Below, piece by piece: positions 7,738 through 13,619 of a DNA stretch of 13,619 bases. Both the position numbers and the translations under genes were made by a program. Within the stretch, counting starts at the first letter, position 1, and each line of letters opens with the position of its first letter. The DNA is from Oscillospiraceae bacterium (lineage in GTDB: Bacteria; Bacillota; Clostridia; Oscillospirales; UBA644): positions 1 to 13,619 of the forward strand of contig SVMP01000044.1 of the NCBI GenBank assembly GCA_015067385.1, read 5' to 3'. The notes beneath the pieces were generated by a model. That model saw nothing but the letters and a program-made list of their open reading frames with translations, had not been told where the DNA came from and did no database searches.

Positions 7738-8153
7738 TTCTTTATTCTGAAAAGTTCAGTACCGTATTCTACTACCTGACCGTTCGTTACGCATATCTCA
7801 CTGATGATCCCGTCTTCATCGGATGTTATTTCATTCATAAGCTTCATTGCTTCAACAATGCATACGGTTTGACCTTTTTTAATGCTTTCGCCTACTTTAA
7901 CATACGGATCTGCATTTTCCGCAGGTGCAGCATAAAACACACCGACGATAGGTGATTTTATGCTTATATAATCTTTGTCTTCTTTTACAGCCTTTGATGC
8001 GGATTCTTCAGGAATCGCATATGTTTTTTCATTTGCGGCAACGGTAACGGTTCTTTCAAGACGGACTTTTGTGTTGTTGTCTGTAACTTCAAGACCTGTA
8101 AGCCCGAGTTCTTTCATCAACTCGGCATATTTACGAATATCTGTATCTTTCAT
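7734..8153 (-). CDS. accB: Biotin carboxyl carrier protein of acetyl-CoA carboxylase
   Basis: 139 residues. The N-terminal 35 or so residues form the usual BCCP cap, followed by a short Ala/Glu/Lys-rich linker (about 38-60) and a C-terminal biotinyl domain from about 63. The biotin attachment motif is EAMKLMNE, with Lys104 as the acceptor. It carries the carboxyl group between AccC and AccA/AccD. The start has no ribosome binding site nearby. The AAAGGA-plus-hairpin element at 8163-8190 lies upstream. It is coupled to fabZ through ATGA. Confidence 0.96.
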   Translation of the reverse strand: MKDTDIRKYAELMKELGLTGLEVTDNNTKVRLERTVTVAANEKTYAIPEESASKAVKEDKDYISIKSPIVGVFYAAPAENADPYVKVGESIKKGQTVCIVEAMKLMNEITSDEDGIISEICVTNGQVVEYGTELFRIKK

Positions 8154-8162
8154 TGTACATTT

Positions 8163-8190
8163 GCTTTCGTATGGTGAAAGCTTCCTTTCC
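8163..8190 (-). promoter_or_regulatory. Shine-Dalgarno-hairpin element before accB (copy 3 of 4)
   Basis: Minus strand: GGAAAGGA (8190-8183), one A, hairpin GCTTTC (8181-8176), 7-nt loop, GAAAGC (8168-8163), then 9 nt to the accB ATG (8153). The arms pair perfectly over 6 bp. If the hairpin is looped out, the AAAGGA sits 10 nt from the start codon. Confidence 0.6.
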
Positions 8191-8210
8191 TCTGTTTTAG
8201 CTTTTTCAGA

Positions 8211-9452
8211 CTAATAAACTTTTCTGAATGCAAGACAGGCGTTATGTCCGCCGAAACCAAGTGAATTTGAAAGAGCCAATGTTATATCTGCTTTTACGGC
8301 TTTGTTCGGAACACAGTTCAGATCGCATTTTTCATCTTGCTCTTGAAGATTGATCGTCGGAGGAATTATGCCTTCATTGAGCGCAAACAAACAAGCCAAT
8401 GCTTCTATCGCTCCTGCCGCACCGAGCATATGTCCGGTCATTGATTTTGTTGAACTGATATATGCCTTTCTTGCGTTTTCCTCGCCGAGAGCATTTTTGA
8501 TAGCTATGGTTTCTATCATATCGTTCATCGGCGTGCCTGTTCCGTGTGCATTTACGTAAACAGTATCATTTTCCGAATATTGTGCTTCGTTCATAGCGTC
8601 TGTCATTGCTCTTGTTCCGCCTACTGCTTCCGGATGAGGAGCGGTGATATGATAAGCATCGCATGTTGAACCGTAACCACATACTTCTCCGTATATTTTT
8701 GCTCCGCGATTTACAGCATGTTCATATTCTTCGAGAATGAGCGCAACAGATCCTTCTCCTATAACAAATCCGCCTCTGCGTTTGTCAAAGGGCAATGATG
8801 CAGCATTGGGGTCTTCGGATGTTGAAAGCGCTTGCATATTTACAAATCCTGCGATCGCTGAAGCATTTATAGCTGCTTCAGAACCCCCTGTTATAACGGC
8901 ATCTGCATATCCGTGACGAATAAGGCGCATAGCTTCGCCGATAGCGTTTGAGCCTGAAGCGCAAGCAGTTACTGCAGGCATTGCAGAGCCTCTGCAACCG
9001 TGTCTTATTGCGATCAATCCCGCTGCCATGTTTGCTATCATCATAGGAACGAATAAAGGCGATACTCTTCTCGGTCCTTTCTCCATAAGCTTTGTGTGTT
9101 CTGTTTCAAAAGTCCCGATTCCGCCGATCCCCGTTCCGAAAAGGACTGCAAACTTTTCAGGTTCAACAGTTCCTTCGATGCCGCTTTCATCAACCGCTTG
9201 CTTTGCAGCGGCAACCGCAAACTGTGCGTATCTGTCTGTTCGGAGAATATCGTTTATTTCCATATAATCTTTCGGATCGAAGTTTTTGACTTCTGCGCCG
9301 AGTTTTGCTTTGAATTTTTCTGTGTCAAAAAGGGTTATGGGACCAATTCCGTTTGTTCCGTTTTTCAGCCCTTCCCATGTTTCTTTTACATTGTTCGCTA
9401 TCGGAGTTATTGCTCCGAGTCCCGTAACGACTACTCTTCTGTTTTCACTCAT
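8211..9452 (-). CDS. fabF: Beta-ketoacyl-ACP synthase II
   Basis: 413 residues, thiolase-fold condensing enzyme that elongates acyl-ACP with malonyl-ACP. The Cys-His-His triad is visible: C164 in VTACASGSNAIG, H303 in NAHGTGTPMND and H341 in SMTGHMLGAAGAIE, with the conserved Lys336. Length and start (MSENRRVVVTGLGAITP) are typical. It is the only condensing enzyme in the window. A FabH-type initiator is not present. It is preceded by the AAAGGA-plus-hairpin element at 9466-9494 and separated from accB by 57 nt. Confidence 0.97.
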   Translation of the reverse strand: MSENRRVVVTGLGAITPIANNVKETWEGLKNGTNGIGPITLFDTEKFKAKLGAEVKNFDPKDYMEINDILRTDRYAQFAVAAAKQAVDESGIEGTVEPEKFAVLFGTGIGGIGTFETEHTKLMEKGPRRVSPLFVPMMIANMAAGLIAIRHGCRGSAMPAVTACASGSNAIGEAMRLIRHGYADAVITGGSEAAINASAIAGFVNMQALSTSEDPNAASLPFDKRRGGFVIGEGSVALILEEYEHAVNRGAKIYGEVCGYGSTCDAYHITAPHPEAVGGTRAMTDAMNEAQYSENDTVYVNAHGTGTPMNDMIETIAIKNALGEENARKAYISSTKSMTGHMLGAAGAIEALACLFALNEGIIPPTINLQEQDEKCDLNCVPNKAVKADITLALSNSLGFGGHNACLAFRKVY

Positions 9453-9465
9453 TTTTGTATTTACG

Positions 9466-9494
9466 GCTTTCTGTTATGAAAGCATTCCTTTCTT
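9466..9494 (-). promoter_or_regulatory. Shine-Dalgarno-hairpin element before fabF (copy 2 of 4)
   Basis: Minus strand: AAGAAAGGA (9494-9486), AT, hairpin GCTTTC (9483-9478), 6-nt loop, GAAAGC (9471-9466), then 13 nt to the fabF ATG (9452). The 6-bp arms pair perfectly. No other purine-rich site is seen close to the start codon. Confidence 0.6.
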
Positions 9495-9528
9495 GTCGGA
9501 TAGAGAATTCGTTTTCTCGCCTCTTGTT

Positions 9529-10257
9529 TTACATTGCGATGCCGCCGTCAACACGGAGTATCTCGCCTGTTACATATTGAGCATTTATCAGATATGCGAC
9601 CGCTTCCGCAACATCTTCGGGGTTTCCTATTCTTCCGAGAGGGATCATCTTTATGAGCGGATTGTCGGTAAGTTCTTTTGTCATATCTGTTTCAATAAAA
9701 CCCGGTGCCACGGCATTGCATCGGATACCTCTTGGTGCCAGTTCTTTTGCAACGGATTTTGTAAGCCCTATCAGTCCTGCTTTCGATGCCGAATAATTAC
9801 ATTGACCTGCATTGCCCATAATTCCCGAAACAGATGTTATATTTACAATACTGCCTTCTTTGTTCCTTATAAATATACCTGAACAATGCTTGATCATGTT
9901 AAATGCACCCTTCAGATTTGTGTTAAGAACAGAATCAAAATCCTCTTCCTTCATCATTGCCACTAATCCGTCTCTTGTTATTCCTGCGTTGTTTATAAGA
10001 ATATGGACAGATCCGAAGTCCGCCTTGATTTCATTTACGGTATTCTTTGCGGCATTGAAATCCGAGACATCGCATTGGTATGCTTTTGCTCTGACTTTGT
10101 ATTCTTCGATACATTTTTCACATACATTCTGCGCAGAACTGACATTTCCTGCGTATATTACCGCAATATCTGCACCGAGAGATGCGAGTTTGTAAACTAT
10201 TGCAGCGCCGATTCCCCTTGAACCGCCTGTTACTATCGCTGTTTTACCTTTTAACAT
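9529..10257 (-). CDS. fabG: 3-oxoacyl-ACP reductase FabG
   Basis: 242-residue short-chain dehydrogenase that reduces 3-ketoacyl-ACP, most likely with NADPH. The cofactor loop is TGGSRGIG (10-17), followed by NNAG (89-92). The catalytic residues are N114, S142, Y155 and K159 (NYSASKAG). The C-terminus RVDGGIAM is the usual FabG ending. AAGGAG lies just upstream of the ATG, and the gap to fabD is 9 nt. It is one of the few genes in the operon with an ordinary ribosome binding site in a short gap. Confidence 0.96.
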   Translation of the reverse strand: MLKGKTAIVTGGSRGIGAAIVYKLASLGADIAVIYAGNVSSAQNVCEKCIEEYKVRAKAYQCDVSDFNAAKNTVNEIKADFGSVHILINNAGITRDGLVAMMKEEDFDSVLNTNLKGAFNMIKHCSGIFIRNKEGSIVNITSVSGIMGNAGQCNYSASKAGLIGLTKSVAKELAPRGIRCNAVAPGFIETDMTKELTDNPLIKMIPLGRIGNPEDVAEAVAYLINAQYVTGEILRVDGGIAM

Positions 10258-10266
10258 TTTTTCTCC

Positions 10267-11151
10267 TTAATTAAGATATTCGCTTGCCGTTACTGCCGAA
10301 ACATCTGCGGATATCTTTTTGATCATGTTTGTAAGCGTTTTTCCCGGTCCTATTTCTATAAATGTATCAACGCCATCTTCGATCATGTTTCTTATTGTCT
10401 TTTCCCATAAGACCGGATTGCATATTTGTTTTGATAACAAGTAGGAAACGTTCTCATTGTAAGGACGTGCCGTCATATTGCTGTAAAGGGTTATTTTGTT
10501 TTCGTTCGGTTTAACTTTATTTAATTCAACTTCAAAATCGTCGGATGCTTTTTTCATAAACGGAGAATGAAAAGCTCCTTTAACTTTAAGGGGAAGTGCT
10601 CTTCCGCCTGCTTCTTTAACATCTGCGAAAAACTCGGGCATTTGCGCCGAAAGCCCCGAAACCGTTATCTGTCCGGGACAGTTGAAATTGACAGGGAAAA
10701 CATCCGAATATTTTTCACATATTTCATTGACCTGTTTGTCTGTAAGCTTAACTATCGCAGCCATTGAGGTGTCAAATTTTTCCGATTCACGCTGCATCAA
10801 TTCACCGCGTTTACAGACAAGACGAAAACCCGTTTCATTATCAAATATACCGCTGACAGTTGCCGCCACAACTTCTCCGAGCGAAAACCCTGCCACACAG
10901 TCGGGGATCATCCCTTTTTCCATGAGAACAGTTGCCATTGCAAGCTCTGTTGTAAACAGGCAAGGTTGGGTGTTTGCTGTTTCTTTTAATTCTTCCTCTG
11001 TTCCGTAGAAACATTGATACGATGTTTTCGGACGTATTTTGTCCGCCATTTCATATATTGCTGCGGCTGATGCGTATTTTTCTTCGATTGGTTTTCCCAT
11101 TCCGGGAAACTGGTCGCCCTGACCCGAAAAAACAAATGCTATTTTACCCAT
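10267..11151 (-). CDS. fabD: Malonyl-CoA:ACP transacylase
   Basis: 294 residues. It transfers malonate from CoA to the ACP phosphopantetheine arm. It has the nucleophile elbow GFSLGE with Ser90, the Arg115-containing RGELMQ that binds the malonyl carboxylate, and His195 in GAFHSPFM. The oxyanion-hole loop is GQGDQ instead of the more common GQGSQ. The 13-nt overlap with the fabK 3' end and the lack of a clear ribosome binding site suggest translational coupling to fabK. Confidence 0.95.
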   Translation of the reverse strand: MGKIAFVFSGQGDQFPGMGKPIEEKYASAAAIYEMADKIRPKTSYQCFYGTEEELKETANTQPCLFTTELAMATVLMEKGMIPDCVAGFSLGEVVAATVSGIFDNETGFRLVCKRGELMQRESEKFDTSMAAIVKLTDKQVNEICEKYSDVFPVNFNCPGQITVSGLSAQMPEFFADVKEAGGRALPLKVKGAFHSPFMKKASDDFEVELNKVKPNENKITLYSNMTARPYNENVSYLLSKQICNPVLWEKTIRNMIEDGVDTFIEIGPGKTLTNMIKKISADVSAVTASEYLN

Positions 11152-12083
11152 TCCGATGCGCTTTTCAGGATAGGCTCTGCCTGATCCATTATCTCCTTAA
11201 TTATTTCTGCCGCCGGCTGTTCTTTGTTTACAACAGAGGCTATCTGTCCTGCAAGAAAACATCCTTTTTCGTTATCGCCTTCTTTAACAGCAAGACGTAA
11301 TGCTCCTGTCGCCAGATTTTCAAGCTCTTCGTCCGGCATTCCTCCGTATTCGGCTTTTGAGTATTCTCTCGCAAACGGAGTTCTCAAACTTCTTACAGGG
11401 TGTCCGAGACGCTTTCCCGTTACCATTGTGCACAGGTCGGTCGCTTTGAGTATTTTTTCTTTGTATGTCGGGTGTATTGTGCATTCGTATGCGCTCAGAA
11501 ATCTTGTTCCCATTTGAACACCCTGCGCCCCCAACATGTATGATGCCGCAAATCCGCGTCCGTCGGCAATTCCGCCCGCTGCTATAACAGGCAAAGTTGT
11601 CGCATCGCATATCTGAGGAATGAGCACCATGGTCGTCAGCTCCCCGACATGACCGCCGCTTTCTCCGCCTTCTGCAATAAGTGCGGATGCACCGAGCCTC
11701 GTCATCAACTTAGCCATTGCAACGGATGCTACAACCGGAATAACTTTTATTCCCGCATTGAGCCATTCCTTTATATATTTGGAAGGATTGCCTGCACCGG
11801 TCGTTACCACTTCTACTTTTTCTTCTGAAACTATCTTTGCAACATCGTCTGCATGGGGGCTTAAAAGCATGATGTTTACACCGATAGGTTTATCTGTTAA
11901 TTCTCTTGCAATTTTAATTTGTTCTTTAACATATTCTCCGGGGGCATTTCCTGCTGCGATAATACCGAGACCGCCGCCATTTGAAACGGCAGCGGCCAGT
12001 TTACCGTCAGCGATCCAAGCCATTCCGCCTTGAAGTATCGGATATTTAATACCCAACATTTCGCAAATTGCTGACTTTATCAT
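11139..12083 (-). CDS. fabK: FMN-dependent enoyl-ACP reductase II
   Basis: 314-residue TIM-barrel flavoprotein of the FabK / nitronate monooxygenase-like family. It reduces trans-2-enoyl-ACP in the last step of the cycle. Typical blocks are PILQGGMAWIADGKLA (15-30), the glycine-rich SNGGGLGIIAAG (34-45), AEGGESGGHVG with His145 (137-147), and AAGGIADGRGFAA (168-180). FabK, unlike FabI, is known to be refractory to triclosan. No FabI-type reductase is seen here. The start at 12083 is preceded by the AAAGGA-plus-hairpin element at 12096-12122 instead of a nearby ribosome binding site. Confidence 0.95.
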   Translation of the reverse strand: MIKSAICEMLGIKYPILQGGMAWIADGKLAAAVSNGGGLGIIAAGNAPGEYVKEQIKIARELTDKPIGVNIMLLSPHADDVAKIVSEEKVEVVTTGAGNPSKYIKEWLNAGIKVIPVVASVAMAKLMTRLGASALIAEGGESGGHVGELTTMVLIPQICDATTLPVIAAGGIADGRGFAASYMLGAQGVQMGTRFLSAYECTIHPTYKEKILKATDLCTMVTGKRLGHPVRSLRTPFAREYSKAEYGGMPDEELENLATGALRLAVKEGDNEKGCFLAGQIASVVNKEQPAAEIIKEIMDQAEPILKSASEWVK

Positions 12084-12095
12084 AATAATATTTCT

Positions 12096-12122
12096 GCTTT
12101 CGGCAAAGAAAGCATCCTTTCT
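12096..12122 (-). promoter_or_regulatory. Shine-Dalgarno-hairpin element before fabK (copy 1 of 4)
   Basis: Minus strand: AGAAAGGA (12122-12115), T, hairpin GCTTTC (12113-12108), 6-nt loop, GAAAGC (12101-12096), then 12 nt to the fabK ATG (12083). The 6-bp arms pair perfectly. It has the same layout as the elements before fabF, accB and accA. Confidence 0.6.
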
Positions 12123-12141
12123 GGGAGTTGTAGGTGTTTTT

Positions 12142-12159
12142 GCAACATAGCTGCGTTGC
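12142..12159 (-). other. Small hairpin in the acpP-fabK gap
   Basis: GCAAC (12159-12155 on the minus strand) pairs with GTTGC (12146-12142) across an 8-nt loop, 29 nt past the acpP stop. It is followed by an A-run, not a T-run, so it is not a standard terminator on the coding strand. It could mark an mRNA processing or stability point that keeps acpP mRNA in excess. The 5-bp stem is weak evidence. Confidence 0.3.
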
Positions 12160-12188
12160 TGTCAAATTGCTGAAAACCACAAATCCCG

Positions 12189-12410
12189 TTAGCTGTTTTT
12201 GCTCTGAATAAATTTGTCAAGATCATCGATCGTTTCAACTTTTTGATCAAGTTCTATCTCGATTCCGATCTCGTCTTCAAGGTTCATAAGAAGCTCTACT
12301 GTGTCGAGAGAATCAATTCCGAGGTCGGAAAATTTGCTTTCGGGCTTGATCGTGGAAACATCGCATCCTGTTCTTTCTGAAACAATTTTCGCAATAGCGT
12401 CAAAGTACAT
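12189..12410 (-). CDS. acpP: Acyl carrier protein
   Basis: 73 residues, acidic, four-helix carrier protein that holds the growing acyl chain. The phosphopantetheine attachment motif is DLGIDSLDTVEL, with Ser34 as the acceptor. A longer frame opens at a TTG (12440), but that stretch contains the ribosome binding site GGAGG (12424-12420), 9 nt before ATG 12410. The start at 12410 gives MYFDAIAKIV, a normal ACP N-terminus. It is the first gene of the fab operon, directly under the promoter at 12464. The 105-nt gap to fabK is the largest inside the operon. Confidence 0.96.
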   Translation of the reverse strand: MYFDAIAKIVSERTGCDVSTIKPESKFSDLGIDSLDTVELLMNLEDEIGIEIELDQKVETIDDLDKFIQSKNS

Positions 12411-12419
12411 AACTAAGTA

Positions 12420-12424
12420 CCTCC
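12420..12424 (-). promoter_or_regulatory. Ribosome binding site deciding the acpP start
   Basis: GGAGG on the minus strand, 9 nt before ATG 12410. It lies inside the longer TTG-initiated frame, which rules that start out in practice. Confidence 0.85.
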
Positions 12425-12463
12425 AAAATATTATTAGCAATTCAGACTGCTTTTCTTGCTTTT

Positions 12464-12472
12464 ATTATATCA
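12464..12472 (-). promoter_or_regulatory. Extended -10 element of the fab operon promoter
   Basis: TGATATAAT on the minus strand is a consensus TATAAT (12469-12464) with a TGn extension. The hexamer at 17-nt spacing upstream is GTTTCG, which does not resemble TTGACA. The promoter therefore looks dependent on its extended -10 or on an activator bound to the repeats at 12479-12519. The transcript should begin near 12457, leaving a leader of about 47 nt before acpP. Confidence 0.7.
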
Positions 12473-12478
12473 AAAACA

Positions 12479-12519
12479 CTGTTCCTCGAAACATCCCCCC
12501 GTGTTCCTTATGTGTTCCT
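12479..12519 (-). repeat. Three direct repeats AGGAACA(C/G) at 11- and 22-bp spacing upstream of the -10
   Basis: On the minus strand the copies are AGGAACAC (12519-12512), AGGAACAC (12508-12501) and AGGAACAG (12486-12479). Start-to-start distances are exactly 11 and 22 bp, so all copies lie on one face of the helix. The vacant 11-bp slot (12497-12490) holds GGGATGTT, which shares only the GGA at positions 2-4. The last copy ends 9 bp from the TATAAT. Direct repeats of about 7 bp in 11-bp phase, replacing the -35, are the known binding pattern of PhoB/SARP-class winged-helix activators. The assignment as an activator site is inferred. Confidence 0.65.
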
Positions 12520-12587
12520 GATTTTTTAACTTTTTTTGAAGTTTGCTCTTGAGCTGCAATGTTTTATTTAGTTAAAGCGGTTGACAA

Positions 12588-12610
12588 TTTATAAATACTT
12601 CATTTATAAA
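12588..12610. repeat. AT-rich inverted repeat between the pflA terminator and fab promoter region
   Basis: TTTATAAAT (12588-12596) and ATTTATAAA (12602-12610) form perfect 9-bp arms around a 5-nt spacer. It could be an operator, an UP-like AT-rich segment or chance in AT-rich DNA. It overlaps a plus-strand promoter-like sequence (TTGACA 12581-12586, TATAAA 12605-12610). Apart from this and the repeats at 12479-12519, I see no gene or further structure in 12411-12605. Confidence 0.45.
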
Positions 12611-12646
12611 AAAACGAACTGACCTGCTTAAACAGATCAGTTCGTT
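12606..12646 (-). terminator. Rho-independent terminator of the pflBA operon
   Basis: Minus strand: AACGAACTGATCTG (12646-12633) pairs with CAGGTCAGTTCGTT (12626-12613) over 14 bp with one G-U pair and a 6-nt loop, followed immediately by a run of T. It lies 21 nt past the pflA stop and isolates the pfl operon from fab transcription. Confidence 0.93.
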
Positions 12647-12666
12647 TGAAAATATTTTAAGTTCTA

Positions 12667-13383
12667 TTACGCATTAAAGCCGTAAATAAGATCTTCGAAT
12701 TTGCTTATTATTTCTTTCGAAGGCTCGGGACGGTCTGCAAAAGGGAAGGGGAGTCCGAGTTTTTCGTATTTTATGCTGCACATTTTCTTAAACGGAAGAA
12801 GTTCAATCTTATCTATGCATTTATGTTCTTTTGCGATATTGCGTAAACGCAAAATGCTTTCTTCGTTATCGTTGACAGTTGGAATAACGACATGACGAAT
12901 CGTAGTCGGTATCTTTTTTTCATTCAGATAATCGAGAAAATCCAAAGGTTTTTGCATTTCGCATCCGACATGCTCAATATAAAGAGATTCATCTGTATAT
13001 TTTATATCGAGAAGAACACGGTCTGTATGCTCGAGCATCGACTTTATTTTTTCGTTAAGAATACAGCCTGATGTGTCAAGACAGGTGTTTATCCCTTCTT
13101 TATGGCACAGTTCAAATACTTCTTTAACAAATTCTGCCTGTAACAAAGGCTCTCCGCCCGAAAAAGTCAAGCCCCCGTCTTTGCCGAAATATTCTTTGAA
13201 TCTGACAGCTTTTTTAACGATTTCTTCAGCCGAATATTCAGTTCCGCCGTCCTGCTCCCATGTATCGGGATTGTGACAGCAGGAACACCGAAGATTGCAT
13301 CCCTGTAAAAATACAGCAAATCTTACTCCGGGCCCGTCCAGCGTACCGAGGCTTTGAATTGAGTGTACCTTACCTGTACTCAT
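12667..13383 (-). CDS. pflA: Pyruvate formate-lyase activating enzyme (radical SAM)
   Basis: 238 residues, the normal length for PflA. It uses S-adenosylmethionine and a [4Fe-4S] cluster to install the glycyl radical on PFL. The cluster motif is C29-N-L-R-C33-S-C-C36 (CX3CX2C), followed by HNPDTW. The SAM-binding GG-type motif GGLTFSGGEPLLQ lies near 70-82. Later blocks LDIKY and IRHVVIPTVND fit the family. An additional Cys35 lies inside the motif. The ATG overlaps the pflB stop as ATGA. The terminator at 12606-12646 follows. Confidence 0.95.
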   Translation of the reverse strand: MSTGKVHSIQSLGTLDGPGVRFAVFLQGCNLRCSCCHNPDTWEQDGGTEYSAEEIVKKAVRFKEYFGKDGGLTFSGGEPLLQAEFVKEVFELCHKEGINTCLDTSGCILNEKIKSMLEHTDRVLLDIKYTDESLYIEHVGCEMQKPLDFLDYLNEKKIPTTIRHVVIPTVNDNEESILRLRNIAKEHKCIDKIELLPFKKMCSIKYEKLGLPFPFADRPEPSKEIISKFEDLIYGFNA

Positions 13384-13619
13384 ACTGCTTCGTGGAAAGT
13401 ACGGCTGATAACTTCACGCTGCTGTTCTCTTGAAAGCTTGCAGAAGTTAACGGCATAGCCGGATACTCGAATCGTGAGGTTCGGGTATTCTTCGGGGTTT
13501 TCGTATGCCTTGATCAATGTTTCTCTATTCATGATATTAACATTGATATGGTGCGCTTTCTTTGCAAAGTAACCGTCAAGAATTGCAACGAGATTTGAAA
13601 TTCTTTCTTCTCCTGTTCT
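13380..13619 (-). CDS. pflB: Formate C-acetyltransferase (pyruvate formate-lyase), C-terminal part
   Basis: The last 79 codons of PFL; the 5' part is beyond the right edge. The glycyl-radical loop is intact: TIRVSGYAVNF, in which the Gly of SGYA carries the radical in the active enzyme. It is followed by LSREQQREVISRTFHEAV and TGA (13382-13380). The upstream HHINVNIMNRETLIKAY is also typical. The enzyme splits pyruvate with CoA into acetyl-CoA and formate under anaerobic conditions, so it can supply the substrate of the adjacent acetyl-CoA carboxylase. Codons are richer in C-ending forms than the fab genes, which fits high expression. It is coupled to pflA by a 4-nt overlap. Confidence 0.96.
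   Translation of the reverse strand, partial: RTGEERISNLVAILDGYFAKKAHHINVNIMNRETLIKAYENPEEYPNLTIRVSGYAVNFCKLSREQQREVISRTFHEAV

Noticed and set aside
12134..12166. TTGACA on the minus strand in the acpP-fabK gap as an internal promoter
   Set aside because: The -35 is perfect, but at 17-nt spacing the downstream hexamer is CAAAAA and there is no -10 nearby.
12411..12440. TTG-initiated longer ACP frame
   Set aside because: The extension contains the GGAGG ribosome binding site for ATG 12410 and encodes no ACP-like residues.
12571..12587. cre-like sequence around AAAGCGG near the fab promoter
   Set aside because: Several mismatches to the CcpA cre consensus, especially in the right half; not supported.
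1..13619. CRISPR arrays, tRNA or rRNA genes, insertion sequences, toxin-antitoxin or defence genes
   Set aside because: None seen. The window is metabolic and regulatory, with no transposase, integrase or spaced repeat array.

Overview
The window reads as a low-to-moderate GC Gram-positive anaerobe, most likely a gut-type member of Bacillota class Clostridia (Oscillospirales/Ruminococcaceae-like). I infer this from the FabK-type enoyl reductase, the pyruvate formate-lyase pair, GGAGG-type ribosome binding sites, tightly overlapping genes and the protein sequences. No species is claimed. All complete genes lie on the minus strand, so transcription runs from high to low coordinates. The only plus-strand coding sequence is an 18-codon tail of an unidentified gene at the left edge.

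Right edge (13619 to 12600): the 3' end of pflB, with its glycyl-radical loop, overlaps pflA by 4 nt, and a strong rho-independent terminator follows. Centre (12520 to 4283): a complete-looking type II fatty acid synthesis operon in the order acpP-fabK-fabD-fabG-fabF-accB-fabZ-accC-accD-accA. This makes malonyl-CoA (AccABCD), loads it on ACP (FabD) and runs the elongation cycle (FabF, FabG, FabZ, FabK). The order is that of the Streptococcus fab cluster, but fabM, fabT and fabH are absent. Left part (4286 to 134): three genes follow on the same strand: an AMP-forming acyl-CoA synthetase overlapping accA by 4 nt, a cytoplasmic multi-PAS protein with a PhoB/SARP-like winged-helix domain, and a hotdog thioesterase overlapping the regulator by 4 nt. 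A perfect 13-bp hairpin at 71-113 separates this set from the convergent gene at the left edge.

Three things stand out. (1) The acpP promoter has a consensus extended -10 but no -35. In place of the -35 are three copies of AGGAACA(C/G) at 11-bp and 22-bp spacing, the arrangement recognised by PhoB/SARP-type winged helices, and a protein with such a domain is encoded in the same gene set. (2) All four larger gaps inside the fab operon (before fabK, fabF, accB and accA) carry the same element: an AAAGGA Shine-Dalgarno-like sequence, then a small GCTTTC/GAAAGC hairpin, then 9-13 nt to the start codon, with no normally placed ribosome binding site. (3) The regulator-thioesterase pair has its own well-formed sigma-A-type promoter (TTGTCA-17-TATAAA), which shows that the longest open frame starts too early.

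Start sites were moved inward from the longest frame for acpP (12410), accD (5979) and the PAS regulator (2556), based on ribosome binding sites and family lengths.
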